Position numbers and translations under genes: made by a program
In this document: piece by piece, positions 1 through 7,874 of the stretch
How positions within the stretch are numbered: position 1 is the stretch's first letter
Layout: each line of letters begins with the position of its first letter
Notes under the pieces: generated by a model
Seen by the model: only the letters and a program-made list of their open reading frames with translations
Told to the model about the DNA's origin: nothing
Database searches by the model: none
Assembly (NCBI GenBank): GCA_037447335.1
Contig: JBBIGV010000058.1
Location: 1 to 24,034, forward strand
Direction of reading: 5' to 3'
From: JBBIGV01 sp037447335
GTDB lineage: Bacteria; Bacteroidota; Ignavibacteria; Ignavibacteriales; Ignavibacteriaceae
DNA length: 24,034 nt

Positions 1-68
1 CTACTGAAAAAGCAGACAGATTAAAATCTGTCCTACTGAAAAAGCAGACAGATTAAAATCTGTCCTAC
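1..68. repeat. Tandem 32-bp repeat carrying a GTAG-type palindrome (REP-like)
   Basis: Two exact copies of a 32-bp unit lie at 1-32 and 33-64, and a third begins at 65 but diverges after about nine bases. Each unit contains a perfect hairpin with 7-bp arms GACAGAT/ATCTGTC and loop TAAA (arms 15-21/26-32 and 47-53/58-64). It is followed directly by CTAC, so on the minus strand each palindrome begins with GTAG. The window opens with CTAC, so another copy probably lies upstream. A GTAG tetranucleotide next to a palindrome is the known signature of REP elements mobilised by RAYT transposases. No such gene is visible here, so the mechanism is inferred. Confidence 0.75.
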
Positions 69-75
69 TGAAAGA

Positions 76-101
76 GGCTGCTCAATCGGGCAGCCTTTTT
101 T
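76..101 (+). terminator. Rho-independent terminator of an upstream gene
   Basis: A hairpin with perfect 6-bp arms GGCTGC (76-81) and GCAGCC (90-95) is followed by six T residues (96-101). It would end a plus-strand transcript that enters from the left of the window, running through the tandem repeat just before it. Confidence 0.75.
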
Positions 102-384
102 GATTACTGCTTGGATTACAAAGAATCCTCAATCTCCATCAATCCTTATTATCTGATTAACCATCAATAGAATAACCTCAAAGGGAAATACAATTTTTAC
201 CGCTAAATCAGGTAGAAATTACCTTTTTCAAGCTAAAAATGTTGAAAGTTAAAAAAGTTTACCGGCTTTGGCAGGGTATAATAGTTGTTTATTTTGGCAG
301 ATAAAACCAATAAACCGGATGGAGTTACGGCATCCGTTCATAAACGTAATCAGTTTTAAATTATTAAAATTAAATGGTGATAAG
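102..384. other. AT-rich non-coding leader region
   Basis: No convincing gene is present between the terminator and the lipoprotein start. A perfect TATAAT hexamer lies at 277-282, about 100 bases before the ATG at 385, but no well-spaced -35 element is seen. A weak hairpin, AGGTA/TACCT followed by T residues, lies at 210-229. The region probably holds the promoter and a long untranslated leader of the downstream lipoprotein gene. Confidence 0.4.
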
Positions 385-3300
385 ATGAGTAAATCGTCAA
401 TAACAAAAATTTTAGGAATATTTTTAATCCTGTTCAGCGGGTTATTGCTTGTTAAAGGCTGCAAACCGGAAAGCGAAAAAGAATTGAGCGGTAACCCTGT
501 CACGCCCGGTGATGAAACAGTGTTTCAGCTTATAACCCCCAACGGCGGTGAAGTGCTGGAGGTTGCGACTTCTTTTATTATAAGATGGAACAGCAACATA
601 ACATCAAAATTAAAAATTGAATTCACACACGATAATGGAATTACCTGGACTCTAATAGCTTCCGATCTCGAAAATACAGGCAGTTATTTATGGAACCCGG
701 TTCCAAATAAAGTATCAAGTGAATGCAGGATACGGATAGTTACAGATGATAATAAATATTCTGTCATGAGCACAAACTTCTTCAGCATAATTCCAAACAG
801 CAGTAAGATAATCAGCCTGATCAGACCAAATGGCGGAGAAAATCTTTTTGTTAAAGAGAAGTTCAATATCGAATGGGCATCGAGCAATATAAGTTTTATT
901 AACATTCATTTTTCACCTGATAACGGCGCTACATGGAATGTTGTAGCTTCAAGCTATCCTGCCGATAGCAGCATTTATGAATGGACTCTGCCGCAAATGG
1001 AAAGCAATCAGTGTCTGATCAAATTAAGTGATGTTTCAGCAGATACTGTTTCTGATGTAAGCAATTCTGTGTTCTATATTTCGGTACCGCGTGTTATCAA
1101 AGTTACAAGTCCTAATGGCGGAGAAACCTGGGAAATAGGAACAAGCAAATCCATTACCTGGTACAGCTCGCAGGTTTCTGATGTTAAAATTGAATATACC
1201 ACCAACAATGGTATAAACTGGATCACAATTGTTGAAAGCACACCGAGCAACGGAATGTTTCAATGGAACCTGATACCCAACACTCCATCTGCCGTGAGCA
1301 AAGTCCGGATATCAGAAGTCGGAACCGGCTTACCGAGTGATGTGAGCGACAGTGTATTCACAATAGCTCCGGAACAAGCCCTCGTACTTACAGCTCCAAA
1401 CGGCGGTGAGAACTGGGCTTCAGGTTCAACACAAAATATAACATGGACATCTTCCGGACAATCAAACCGTAATCGTATCTTAAAAGATCACGAACCTATG
1501 ATACGTTCAAAGAAAAACATGAACTCCCCCGCGGTTTCAAATATCAAAATTGAATATTCTACTAACGGCGGCAATAGCTGGGATTTGATTACCGAGAGTG
1601 CACCCAATAACGGTTTGTACGTATGGAGCAATATTCCGTCGCACAATTCAGCTTTCTGCAGGGTAAAGATCAGCGATGCCTCAGATGGTTTTCCTTATGA
1701 TGTATCCGATGATAACTTTACTATTTATAACACATCTCAAAAAGAAATAACTGTTACTTCGCCCGATGGTGGAGAAGTATGGGATGCCGGAACAAATCAG
1801 ATAATCACATGGAATTCGTTCGGTGTAAGCTCAGTTAAGATAGAGTTCACCACAAATAACGGGGTAAACTGGATAACACTTGCCGAGCAGGTTCCAAGCA
1901 CAGGCTTTTTCCACTGGATGCAGATCCCAAATACACCCTCAACCAACTGCCGGATAAAGATAACTGATGCTGTTGAGGGATTCCCTTCAGATATGAGCAA
2001 CTCAACTTTTACAATAGCGCCCGAGCCTGAAGTGACAGTCGCTTCACCAAACGGCGGTGAAGTTTGGCAGACAGGTTCAAGCAGGGATATTCGCTGGACT
2101 TCAACCAACCTTGCCAATGTTAAGATTGAGTACACGACAAACAACGGCGCTGAATGGATAGTAATAATTGCTAGCACTCCAAGTGATGGTGTATTTACTT
2201 GGGATCCGATACCTGATGTAAATTCCACTTTGTGCCGTGTTAGGATAAGCGATGCACTTGACGGATTGCCTGCTGGCATTTCAGATGATAATTTTACTAT
2301 AAGCAATCAGATAGTTCAAACTATTACAGTGCTTGAACCAAACGGTGGTGAAGTCTGGGAAGCCGGTACTACAAAAAATATTACCTGGTCTTCAAACGGA
2401 ATTTCTTTTGTAGATATTGAATTGACGACCAATAACGGTTTAACATGGGAAGAAGTTGTTTCCAATCTCGCTAATTCCGGTTCGTATGAGTGGAATCCTA
2501 TTCCCAACGTTAACTCAACTCAATGTAAAATACGTATAAGCGATGCTGTTGATGGGTATCCGATGGATGAAAGTAATTTTACATTTACAATAAGACCGGT
2601 TCAGTCAATTACAGTAATACATCCGAACGGCGGTGAAATTTTTTACGCCGGAGACCCGGTCATGATTCAATGGCAGTCGCAGGGTGTAGAGAATGTTAAA
2701 ATAGAATACACCATTAACAATGGAATTCTTCCGCAGGATTGGTTTGTGCTTGTTGAAAGCACACCAAGCAACGGATTCTATCAAACCGGTTTCTCAATCC
2801 CATCTAATCAATACAGAATCAGAATAAGTGATGCTGAAGACGGATCACCTTCTGATCAGAGTGATGGAACATTTACAGTTATGCCCCAGCCCAGTATTAC
2901 AGTGGTTTCACCTAACGGCGGCGAAAACTGGCTGGCAGGCCAGACTTATGAAATAAGATGGAATTCAACCAATGTTGAGTTTGTAGATATAGAATACACC
3001 ACAAATGGCGGCGCAACATGGTATTTGATTATGGCTAACACTCCCAGCGATGGTCTTTATGAACAGTGGACGCCAACCGTAGACGACAGTTCCGAATTGT
3101 GTAAGATAAAGATCAGCAACTCGAATGGCGGCGCACCTTCCGATATGTCGGATGGTTTCTTCTCGATTCATGCAGGGCCTCAGTTACGTGTTGTTGCGCC
3201 TAATGGCGGTGAGGTATGGCATGTTTACTTTGGCACAATAGATACAACTATTATCTGGACATCAACCGGTATTGCTAATGTTGGAATTGATTATTCACTT

Positions 3301-3771
3301 GATAACGGTGTGACGTGGGTAAGCATCACAACATCAACTCAATCAACAGGTGCGTTTAAGTGGATATTGCCGCCGCCTCATGTAACATCTTCACTTGCAA
3401 GAATCAGAATATATAATGTATCAAATCCATCATTCAACGACCAAAGTGATTCATATTTCTACTTGAATGCTTTCCCTCCCGGACTAAGGATTGTTTCTCC
3501 TCTGAAAGAAAATGAAAGGTGGAGGGCAGGTTCAATTCAAAATATTAAATGGACTGCGTCAGATGACATTAACGCCGTAAGGCTGGAATATTCTATTGAT
3601 AACGGAAGAACATGGATTCTTATCGCGGACAATGTCCCTAACGCTAAGAACAGACCTTCAAGTTTCAATTGGAGTAATGTGCCGGATGCAAGAAGCGGGC
3701 TGCTGTTAAGAATCTCAGATGTTGATGGCAGATATTCTGAAGTAAGTAAAAATGTAAGAGTAATTAAATAA
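385..3771 (+). CDS. Large lipoprotein with eleven Kre9/KNH-like repeats
   Basis: This 1128-residue protein is predicted to be an envelope lipoprotein. I chose the ATG at 385, not an in-frame upstream start at 268, because it is followed at once by a lipoprotein signal peptide. The hydrophobic core ends in LVKGC, with Cys26 as the likely lipidated residue; Lys at -2 is unusual. A GGTGA sequence lies four bases upstream. Residues 48 to about 1125 hold eleven repeats of about 90-105 residues. Each opens with PNGGE, then has an [IV]xWxS strand, an IEYTTNNGxxW strand and a CRIRISDA strand, resembling the Kre9/KNH Ig-like fold (PF10342). The eleventh is degenerate (PLKENERW) and repeat 4 carries a 25-residue insert. 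There is no T9SS sorting domain, so anchoring should be by lipid. Such arrays usually act as surface stalks or adhesins; the ligand is unknown. Confidence 0.9.
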   Translation: MSKSSITKILGIFLILFSGLLLVKGCKPESEKELSGNPVTPGDETVFQLITPNGGEVLEVATSFIIRWNSNITSKLKIEFTHDNGITWTLIASDLENTGSYLWNPVPNKVSSECRIRIVTDDNKYSVMSTNFFSIIPNSSKIISLIRPNGGENLFVKEKFNIEWASSNISFINIHFSPDNGATWNVVASSYPADSSIYEWTLPQMESNQCLIKLSDVSADTVSDVSNSVFYISVPRVIKVTSPNGGETWEIGTSKSITWYSSQVSDVKIEYTTNNGINWITIVESTPSNGMFQWNLIPNTPSAVSKVRISEVGTGLPSDVSDSVFTIAPEQALVLTAPNGGENWASGSTQNITWTSSGQSNRNRILKDHEPMIRSKKNMNSPAVSNIKIEYSTNGGNSWDLITESAPNNGLYVWSNIPSHNSAFCRVKISDASDGFPYDVSDDNFTIYNTSQKEITVTSPDGGEVWDAGTNQIITWNSFGVSSVKIEFTTNNGVNWITLAEQVPSTGFFHWMQIPNTPSTNCRIKITDAVEGFPSDMSNSTFTIAPEPEVTVASPNGGEVWQTGSSRDIRWTSTNLANVKIEYTTNNGAEWIVIIASTPSDGVFTWDPIPDVNSTLCRVRISDALDGLPAGISDDNFTISNQIVQTITVLEPNGGEVWEAGTTKNITWSSNGISFVDIELTTNNGLTWEEVVSNLANSGSYEWNPIPNVNSTQCKIRISDAVDGYPMDESNFTFTIRPVQSITVIHPNGGEIFYAGDPVMIQWQSQGVENVKIEYTINNGILPQDWFVLVESTPSNGFYQTGFSIPSNQYRIRISDAEDGSPSDQSDGTFTVMPQPSITVVSPNGGENWLAGQTYEIRWNSTNVEFVDIEYTTNGGATWYLIMANTPSDGLYEQWTPTVDDSSELCKIKISNSNGGAPSDMSDGFFSIHAGPQLRVVAPNGGEVWHVYFGTIDTTIIWTSTGIANVGIDYSLDNGVTWVSITTSTQSTGAFKWILPPPHVTSSLARIRIYNVSNPSFNDQSDSYFYLNAFPPGLRIVSPLKENERWRAGSIQNIKWTASDDINAVRLEYSIDNGRTWILIADNVPNAKNRPSSFNWSNVPDARSGLLLRISDVDGRYSEVSKNVRVIK

Positions 3772-3793
3772 GCATTAGTTGAATGAACAAACG

Positions 3794-3824
3794 GGCTGGC
3801 TCTTAACCGGGGTCAGCCTTTTTT
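3794..3824 (+). terminator. Terminator between convergent genes
   Basis: Arms GGCTG (3794-3798) and CAGCC (3814-3818) flank a 15-base loop and are followed by TTTTTT (3819-3824). It lies 23 bases after the lipoprotein stop. The T run reaches the stop codon of the convergent methyltransferase gene, so it may affect both directions, though the T tract suits the plus strand. Confidence 0.75.
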
Positions 3825-4632
3825 ATTTTAAAGATGCTTTATCTTTAATAAGATAATCACAGGTGGTTGTAAAAAAGTTTTTAACGCAAGGGATTTTTGA
3901 GATTAGAGAAAGCTGCTCTCTCGGCTTCACTTTGAACTTATACAAATACATGGGGTTGATAAGATAGAATTTTCTTGTGGCAATTTCATATCCCTCGCTG
4001 TTAACAATTTTCTCAAACCGTGCAGGAGTAATCCGCGTCTCTTTGGTTTCAAGAAGGAAGTCTATAGTATCTTTTTCTTCACCAAAAATTTTTAAAATTC
4101 CTCTATAGATAGGATCGGGCAGAAGATGAAAATACGGAAGCACCGATAACAGCTTGCTTGAGCATACCTGTTGATGTCCTCCGAAGGGCATTTGCCATGG
4201 CGGAAACCCGAAATAGATATGCCCGTTTTTGTTCAGCAGTTTTTTAAGCTCTCTGATCAATCTTTTCTGGTTATGAATATGCTCAAGCGTATCTTTAAGA
4301 ATAACAAGGTCGAATACAGCGTTGAAACCATCGTCTTCAACAAGATCATAAATATCTTTGAATATAAATCTGAGTTTACCGGCGTTAATATCTTCTTTAA
4401 GATATTCTTCAGCTAACTGCAATTTGTATTCGTGGAGATCAACGCCGGTACAAATGCAGCCTCTCTTAACGAAAGCTTTAAGCACGCCGCCTTCGCCGCA
4501 GCCGATCTCAAGCACCTTCATCCCTTCAGTTATCTTAAAGCTGCTTTCTATAAAAGGAATTATATAGTTTGTAGTGTTTTGTGCCTGGTATTCGAAGGTT
4601 AATTGCCTGTCGGAGTGATAATCAAAAGCCAT
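3823..4632 (-). CDS. Class I SAM-dependent methyltransferase
   Basis: This 269-residue cytoplasmic protein has a Rossmann-type methyltransferase fold (Methyltransf_11/23-like). The SAM-binding motif I is VLEIGCGEGG at residues 40-49. The acidic end of strand 2 is Asp65 in GVDLHEYKL. The motif IV/V region LKDTLEHIHN lies at 112-121 and is followed by a helix and the GHIYFGFPPW strand. The roughly 110-residue C-terminal part is lineage-specific and may bind the acceptor. No signal peptide or membrane segment is seen. The substrate cannot be read from the sequence. The ATG has no good Shine-Dalgarno site; AGGA lies about 16 bases upstream. A 100-base gap separates it from the barrel gene behind it, so co-transcription is uncertain. 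Confidence 0.88.
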   Translation of the reverse strand: MAFDYHSDRQLTFEYQAQNTTNYIIPFIESSFKITEGMKVLEIGCGEGGVLKAFVKRGCICTGVDLHEYKLQLAEEYLKEDINAGKLRFIFKDIYDLVEDDGFNAVFDLVILKDTLEHIHNQKRLIRELKKLLNKNGHIYFGFPPWQMPFGGHQQVCSSKLLSVLPYFHLLPDPIYRGILKIFGEEKDTIDFLLETKETRITPARFEKIVNSEGYEIATRKFYLINPMYLYKFKVKPREQLSLISKIPCVKNFFTTTCDYLIKDKASLK

Positions 4633-4732
4633 TATAAATTTTTATATATCCTGAATGCTTGTAATAGTTGTTTTAATCAGGTTCACAATAGATCCGGTTC
4701 GAACCATCACTAACCCATAATACAAATATCTG

Positions 4733-5230
4733 TTACGGGTAAAACCTGAAGCCCAAAGCAGCATCAACTGCTGAACCGAAGCTTGGTGCAATTCCGAGCA
4801 ATACGCCAATCTCCAGGTAAATTTCAAAAGGTGAGCTGCGGGGGATTGCATTCACGCCAACAATTCCGCGAACGCCTATTCCCAGGTCGCCGCCTTTTCT
4901 TACGAACACATCGCCTTTTCTGTTATACCATACGCCTCTGCCTTCACCAAAGCCAATCAATGCGCCGGGTCCGGCGAATAGAGAAAATATATCTGAGTTA
5001 AACGCATCAAAATGCCAGTGGTAATCAACACCGATACGCGGACTTCCATAGTATGAAGCCCCGACATACCCAACAAACCCGGCATTTCTTTCAGTCCACA
5101 TCTTACCGGTTAAACCAAGCGGTTCACCCAAAGAAATGCCAAAGCCTAATTTTCTTCCCATTGGAGATTGTGCGTAGAGATTACAAGACAAAACAATAAC
5201 TATAACCAATAATAATCCTGCGGTTTTCAA
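4733..5230 (-). CDS. Small outer-membrane beta-barrel-like protein, TTG start
   Basis: I do not recognise the family. The reading frame is open from 5389, but the TTG at 5230 is the best start. An AAAGGA site sits five bases upstream (5236-5241), and the next 21 codons form a clear signal peptide (KTAGLLLVIVIVLS, cleavage after YAQ). The result is a protein of about 165 residues. The mature part is rich in Gly and aromatic residues, with alternating strands such as LGFGISLGEPLGLTGKMW and a C-terminal GFRFYP, as expected for an eight-stranded outer-membrane barrel. It lies between the methyltransferase and beta-helix genes on the same strand with gaps of 100 and about 200 bases, so a tight operon is not indicated. 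Confidence 0.72.
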   Translation of the reverse strand: MKTAGLLLVIVIVLSCNLYAQSPMGRKLGFGISLGEPLGLTGKMWTERNAGFVGYVGASYYGSPRIGVDYHWHFDAFNSDIFSLFAGPGALIGFGEGRGVWYNRKGDVFVRKGGDLGIGVRGIVGVNAIPRSSPFEIYLEIGVLLGIAPSFGSAVDAALGFRFYP

Positions 5231-5369
5231 AGGTATCCTTTCGTAATAGTTAATAATTCTTTGGTGCAAAGATAAATAATCGTTCCAAGAATCAAAATCC
5301 GTTAAACGCACCTTGTTGGTTATGCCGTGGTTATGAATCCTGAGCGCAATTGAAAACAGGCATAACAGC

Positions 5370-5418
5370 CGCAGCACAGATTTCGACACCTGAATAGCCT
5401 CGCTTAATCTGTGCTGCG
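5370..5418. repeat. Dispersed GCAGCACAGATT inverted repeat
   Basis: Perfect 13-bp arms CGCAGCACAGATT (5370-5382) and AATCTGTGCTGCG (5406-5418) flank a 23-base loop. The element lies downstream of the beta-helix gene stop and upstream of the barrel gene. The stretch 5401-5421 reappears exactly, in reverse complement, at 23211-23231. The same core occurs at 9970-9996. It may form a hairpin at the 3' end of the beta-helix transcript, but no T tract follows. Confidence 0.75.
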
Positions 5419-5434
5419 TGGATAGATATTTCTT

Positions 5435-7264
5435 TTAACGTAACAATATCATCTTCTTAGTCTCTGAGAAGCTGCCGGCGTTTAATCTGTAAAAGTAAAC
5501 TCCGGACGGAAGTCCCGTTGCATTAAACTCAACCGAGTGTTTGCCCGCTTCTTTGTATTCATTAACAAGCGTTGCAACTTCTCTGCCCAACACGTCAAAA
5601 ACTTTTAGCGTGATAAGCGAAATGTCATTCCGGGCTTTACCCGGAATCTCAAACTTAATTTTTGTAGCAGGATTGAATGGGTTGGGGTAGTTTTGAAACA
5701 ATATAAATTCCGCAGGTGCAGTCACTTCAACTTCTATTGTTTGTGAGTATTCAAAAGAACCATCAACATCAATTTGCTTCAGCCGGTAATTATAGATTCC
5801 CGGGGGTAATTTCTCATCAACAAATGAATATAAAACCGGTTGTGTTGATGTGCCTGACCCGTAAACAATTCCGGCATTGTTCCATCCGGCAAATGATCCT
5901 TTATCAGCCAATTGAGATCTTCTTTCAATTTCAAATGCATGGTTATTCGTTTCGGTTGCCGTAGTCCATTCAAGAAGCACATTGCTTTCTTTAGCAGAAG
6001 CAGTAAAAGAAACAAGCTCAACAGGAATGTATGGAGAAAAAGGCATGAATTTTACAAGTCCATGGTTAGGATTATCAACCTTATGGAAAATATGTGCTTC
6101 GATTGAAACTGAATCATAAACGCGCCAGTCATTATTTTGAGCCCATATATCGTTTGTGCAGTTATTGTAAAGATCAAACACACCGGCTGGCTGTATGTTA
6201 TTATAGATAATGTTTAGCCCGTCATCATCAGGATTAGCATTTTCTATATTGCCAAGGTTCGGATTAGGACCGGGTTGAACTACTGTTCCGTTCTGAATGG
6301 TAACTCCCCACCAGTTCCCGAATATTTCATTGCCCGTAATGATTGGTGCGTTAAACGGCGAACCATTTATATTAATCCCGCTTCCTGAGACATTAACATC
6401 AGGATTCAGATTATTGTTATAGATAAGATTGTTTTTTATAACAGCATTTATAACACCGTTGCTGGAGCTGAGCATAGTCATTCCAAAACTGTTATTAAAA
6501 ATAGTGTTGCCTTCAATTATCGCATTTGAAAAACTACCTGCACCCGAAACCCAAAGACTAATGCCGCCGGTACGAACGCTCCATCCGCCATATATTGTGT
6601 TGTTTCGTATAACAGGCGAATTATTTCCCTGCAAACCAATGCTTATCTGATTTTTTGCAGATGTGTTTTCAGTATTGTTAAAAGCAAGTGTATTGCCTTC
6701 GATCAAAGGATTTGAATTCAGGTTAATAAGAATTCCGTATTCATAAACGCGCTCAATCCTTGTATTCAGTACTTGTGCATTCGAGCCGCTTAATTGAACC
6801 CCGCGCCCGCATTTATACATGAAGCAGTCAGCCATAACCGGCGAACTGTCTATCACTCTCATTCCATAATCTGCAAATTGAATTCTTGTATAATAAATCA
6901 TAGATACATCAGCAGACGTGTTCTGATTAAAGCGCAATCCTTCGCAAAACCCTGTTGAATCCTCAACTGTTGAGGTAAAAAGAATTGAGTCGGCAGCAGT
7001 TCCCAATGCTTTCAGGATTCCGTTAACTTCAAAGCCACCGGTTGCGGCTGTGAAAGTAATAGAAGTACCTGCAGCGATAATTATTTTATCAGCCTGTAAA
7101 ACGATTACTTTGTTGTTCATTGTGTAATTCGGGAAGGAACCGGTAACAACTCCGCCTGAATTAGTTACAAGATCATCCATCCCCCATTCTACGCCTGTAT
7201 TTGGTGTAGTGTATTGCGCAAATGAAAGGGATGTAAATATAAAAATCAGTAATAATGTTTTCAT
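5435..7264 (-). CDS. Secreted parallel beta-helix protein with T9SS sorting domain
   Basis: This 609-residue exported protein has an N-terminal Sec signal peptide (MKTLLLIFIFTSLSFAQ). Residues of about 90-400 form a right-handed parallel beta-helix with repeated N-x-I/V-x-x-N-x-I turns such as NPLIEGNTLAFNN, SPVIRNNTIYGG and APIITGNEIFGN, like the Beta_helix family (PF13229). A fibronectin-like linker (PVELVSFTASAKESNVLLEW) begins near residue 413. The T9SS C-terminal sorting domain starts at NYPNPFNP (about residue 525) and ends SFSETKKMILLR, so the protein should cross the outer membrane and be anchored or released. No catalytic residues can be assigned; a polysaccharide lyase or adhesin role is only possible. 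It follows the TPM gene by 14 bases. The sorting domain contains an 11-residue stretch encoded by a small palindrome. Confidence 0.88.
   Translation of the reverse strand: MKTLLLIFIFTSLSFAQYTTPNTGVEWGMDDLVTNSGGVVTGSFPNYTMNNKVIVLQADKIIIAAGTSITFTAATGGFEVNGILKALGTAADSILFTSTVEDSTGFCEGLRFNQNTSADVSMIYYTRIQFADYGMRVIDSSPVMADCFMYKCGRGVQLSGSNAQVLNTRIERVYEYGILINLNSNPLIEGNTLAFNNTENTSAKNQISIGLQGNNSPVIRNNTIYGGWSVRTGGISLWVSGAGSFSNAIIEGNTIFNNSFGMTMLSSSNGVINAVIKNNLIYNNNLNPDVNVSGSGININGSPFNAPIITGNEIFGNWWGVTIQNGTVVQPGPNPNLGNIENANPDDDGLNIIYNNIQPAGVFDLYNNCTNDIWAQNNDWRVYDSVSIEAHIFHKVDNPNHGLVKFMPFSPYIPVELVSFTASAKESNVLLEWTTATETNNHAFEIERRSQLADKGSFAGWNNAGIVYGSGTSTQPVLYSFVDEKLPPGIYNYRLKQIDVDGSFEYSQTIEVEVTAPAEFILFQNYPNPFNPATKIKFEIPGKARNDISLITLKVFDVLGREVATLVNEYKEAGKHSVEFNATGLPSGVYFYRLNAGSFSETKKMILLR
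5624..5648. repeat. Palindrome inside the T9SS sorting domain coding sequence
   Basis: Perfect 8-bp arms ATTCCGGG (5627-5634) and CCCGGAAT (5640-5647) flank a 5-base loop. In the beta-helix gene this encodes IPGKARND at a point where the two other sorting domains in the window have shorter, unrelated residues. It looks like an in-frame insertion of a small palindromic element. Confidence 0.55.
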
Positions 7265-7278
7265 GTAAACTCAGTTAA

Positions 7279-7737
7279 TTAACTTAATTTTACGCGGTCG
7301 GATAATTCATTAACGTCGTCAGGTTTAAGAGGAAATTTTTCTATAAGAATTTCACCGACACGATTAACTCCATGAATTATACCTTTTGAAAATTCGCCCC
7401 GTTCAAACAAGCGCTGCATTTCTTCTTTGATTATCTCCCAGGTATTAACAGGCACAACGCTGTTTATTCCTTCATCGGCAAGAATATAAAACAGTCTTTC
7501 TTGAAGCAGGATGAATATTAATACACTGGTGGCATCGCGTGTTTTATTTATACCAAGCCTTAAAAACTCTTTTTCTGCCAAACCACGAATGGATAATTTT
7601 CTTTCACCGAATTTTCTTTTTTCTCTGATACTTACACATATTTCACCGGAGGTAGATTTCTCGATTTCTTTAATATGATTGGTAATCCGGAGTAATTGAT
7701 CATCATCGAAGAAATTATATATGAGTGATTCTTTCAT
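7279..7737 (-). CDS. Cytoplasmic TPM-domain protein
   Basis: This protein of about 152 residues matches the TPM domain family (PF04536; YgcG / TPM_phosphatase, COG3762-like). Family features are the STSGEICVSIRE strand near the N terminus, then ATSVLIFILLQERLFYILADEGI, and a C-terminal helix pattern FSKGIIHGVNRVGEILIEKFP. There is no signal peptide or membrane segment, unlike the larger TPM proteins, so it should stay in the cytoplasm. I chose the ATG at 7737; an upstream TTG at 7788 would add a poorly conserved 17-residue extension. No Shine-Dalgarno site is evident. TPM proteins often neighbour LemA genes, but none is present here. It ends 14 bases before the beta-helix gene start, suggesting co-transcription. 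Confidence 0.8.
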   Translation of the reverse strand: MKESLIYNFFDDDQLLRITNHIKEIEKSTSGEICVSIREKRKFGERKLSIRGLAEKEFLRLGINKTRDATSVLIFILLQERLFYILADEGINSVVPVNTWEIIKEEMQRLFERGEFSKGIIHGVNRVGEILIEKFPLKPDDVNELSDRVKLS

Positions 7738-7808
7738 AAGTTTTTTCAGTTTTAACTTAAAACTATTAAAGTGGAGATAATATAACAAGATGCTGAATAA
7801 TCACGATG

Positions 7809-7848
7809 AAAAATAAAAAGCGCATCTGCCGGTTAAGACAATTGCGCT
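7809..7848 (-). terminator. Terminator after the DUF4097 gene
   Basis: Read on the minus strand, arms AGCGCA (7843-7848) and TGCGCT (7819-7824) are followed by TTTTTATTTTTT. It lies 26 bases after the DUF4097 stop and before the TPM gene, so it separates the two transcription units. Confidence 0.8.
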
Positions 7849-7874
7849 AATGGAGAGAGAAGAGAATGAATTCT

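Noticed and set aside
1..75. Possible CRISPR array
   Set aside because: The 32-bp units are directly adjacent with no variable spacers, and only two full copies are present. The GTAG-palindrome structure fits a REP-like element better.
1797..2306. 169-codon open frame on the minus strand
   Set aside because: It is the shadow of the repetitive lipoprotein; its repeated pattern just mirrors the PNGGE repeats.
4690..4710. GGTTCGAACC, like a tRNA T-loop
   Set aside because: The flanking bases do not form a 5-bp T stem on either strand and no acceptor or anticodon arm is present.
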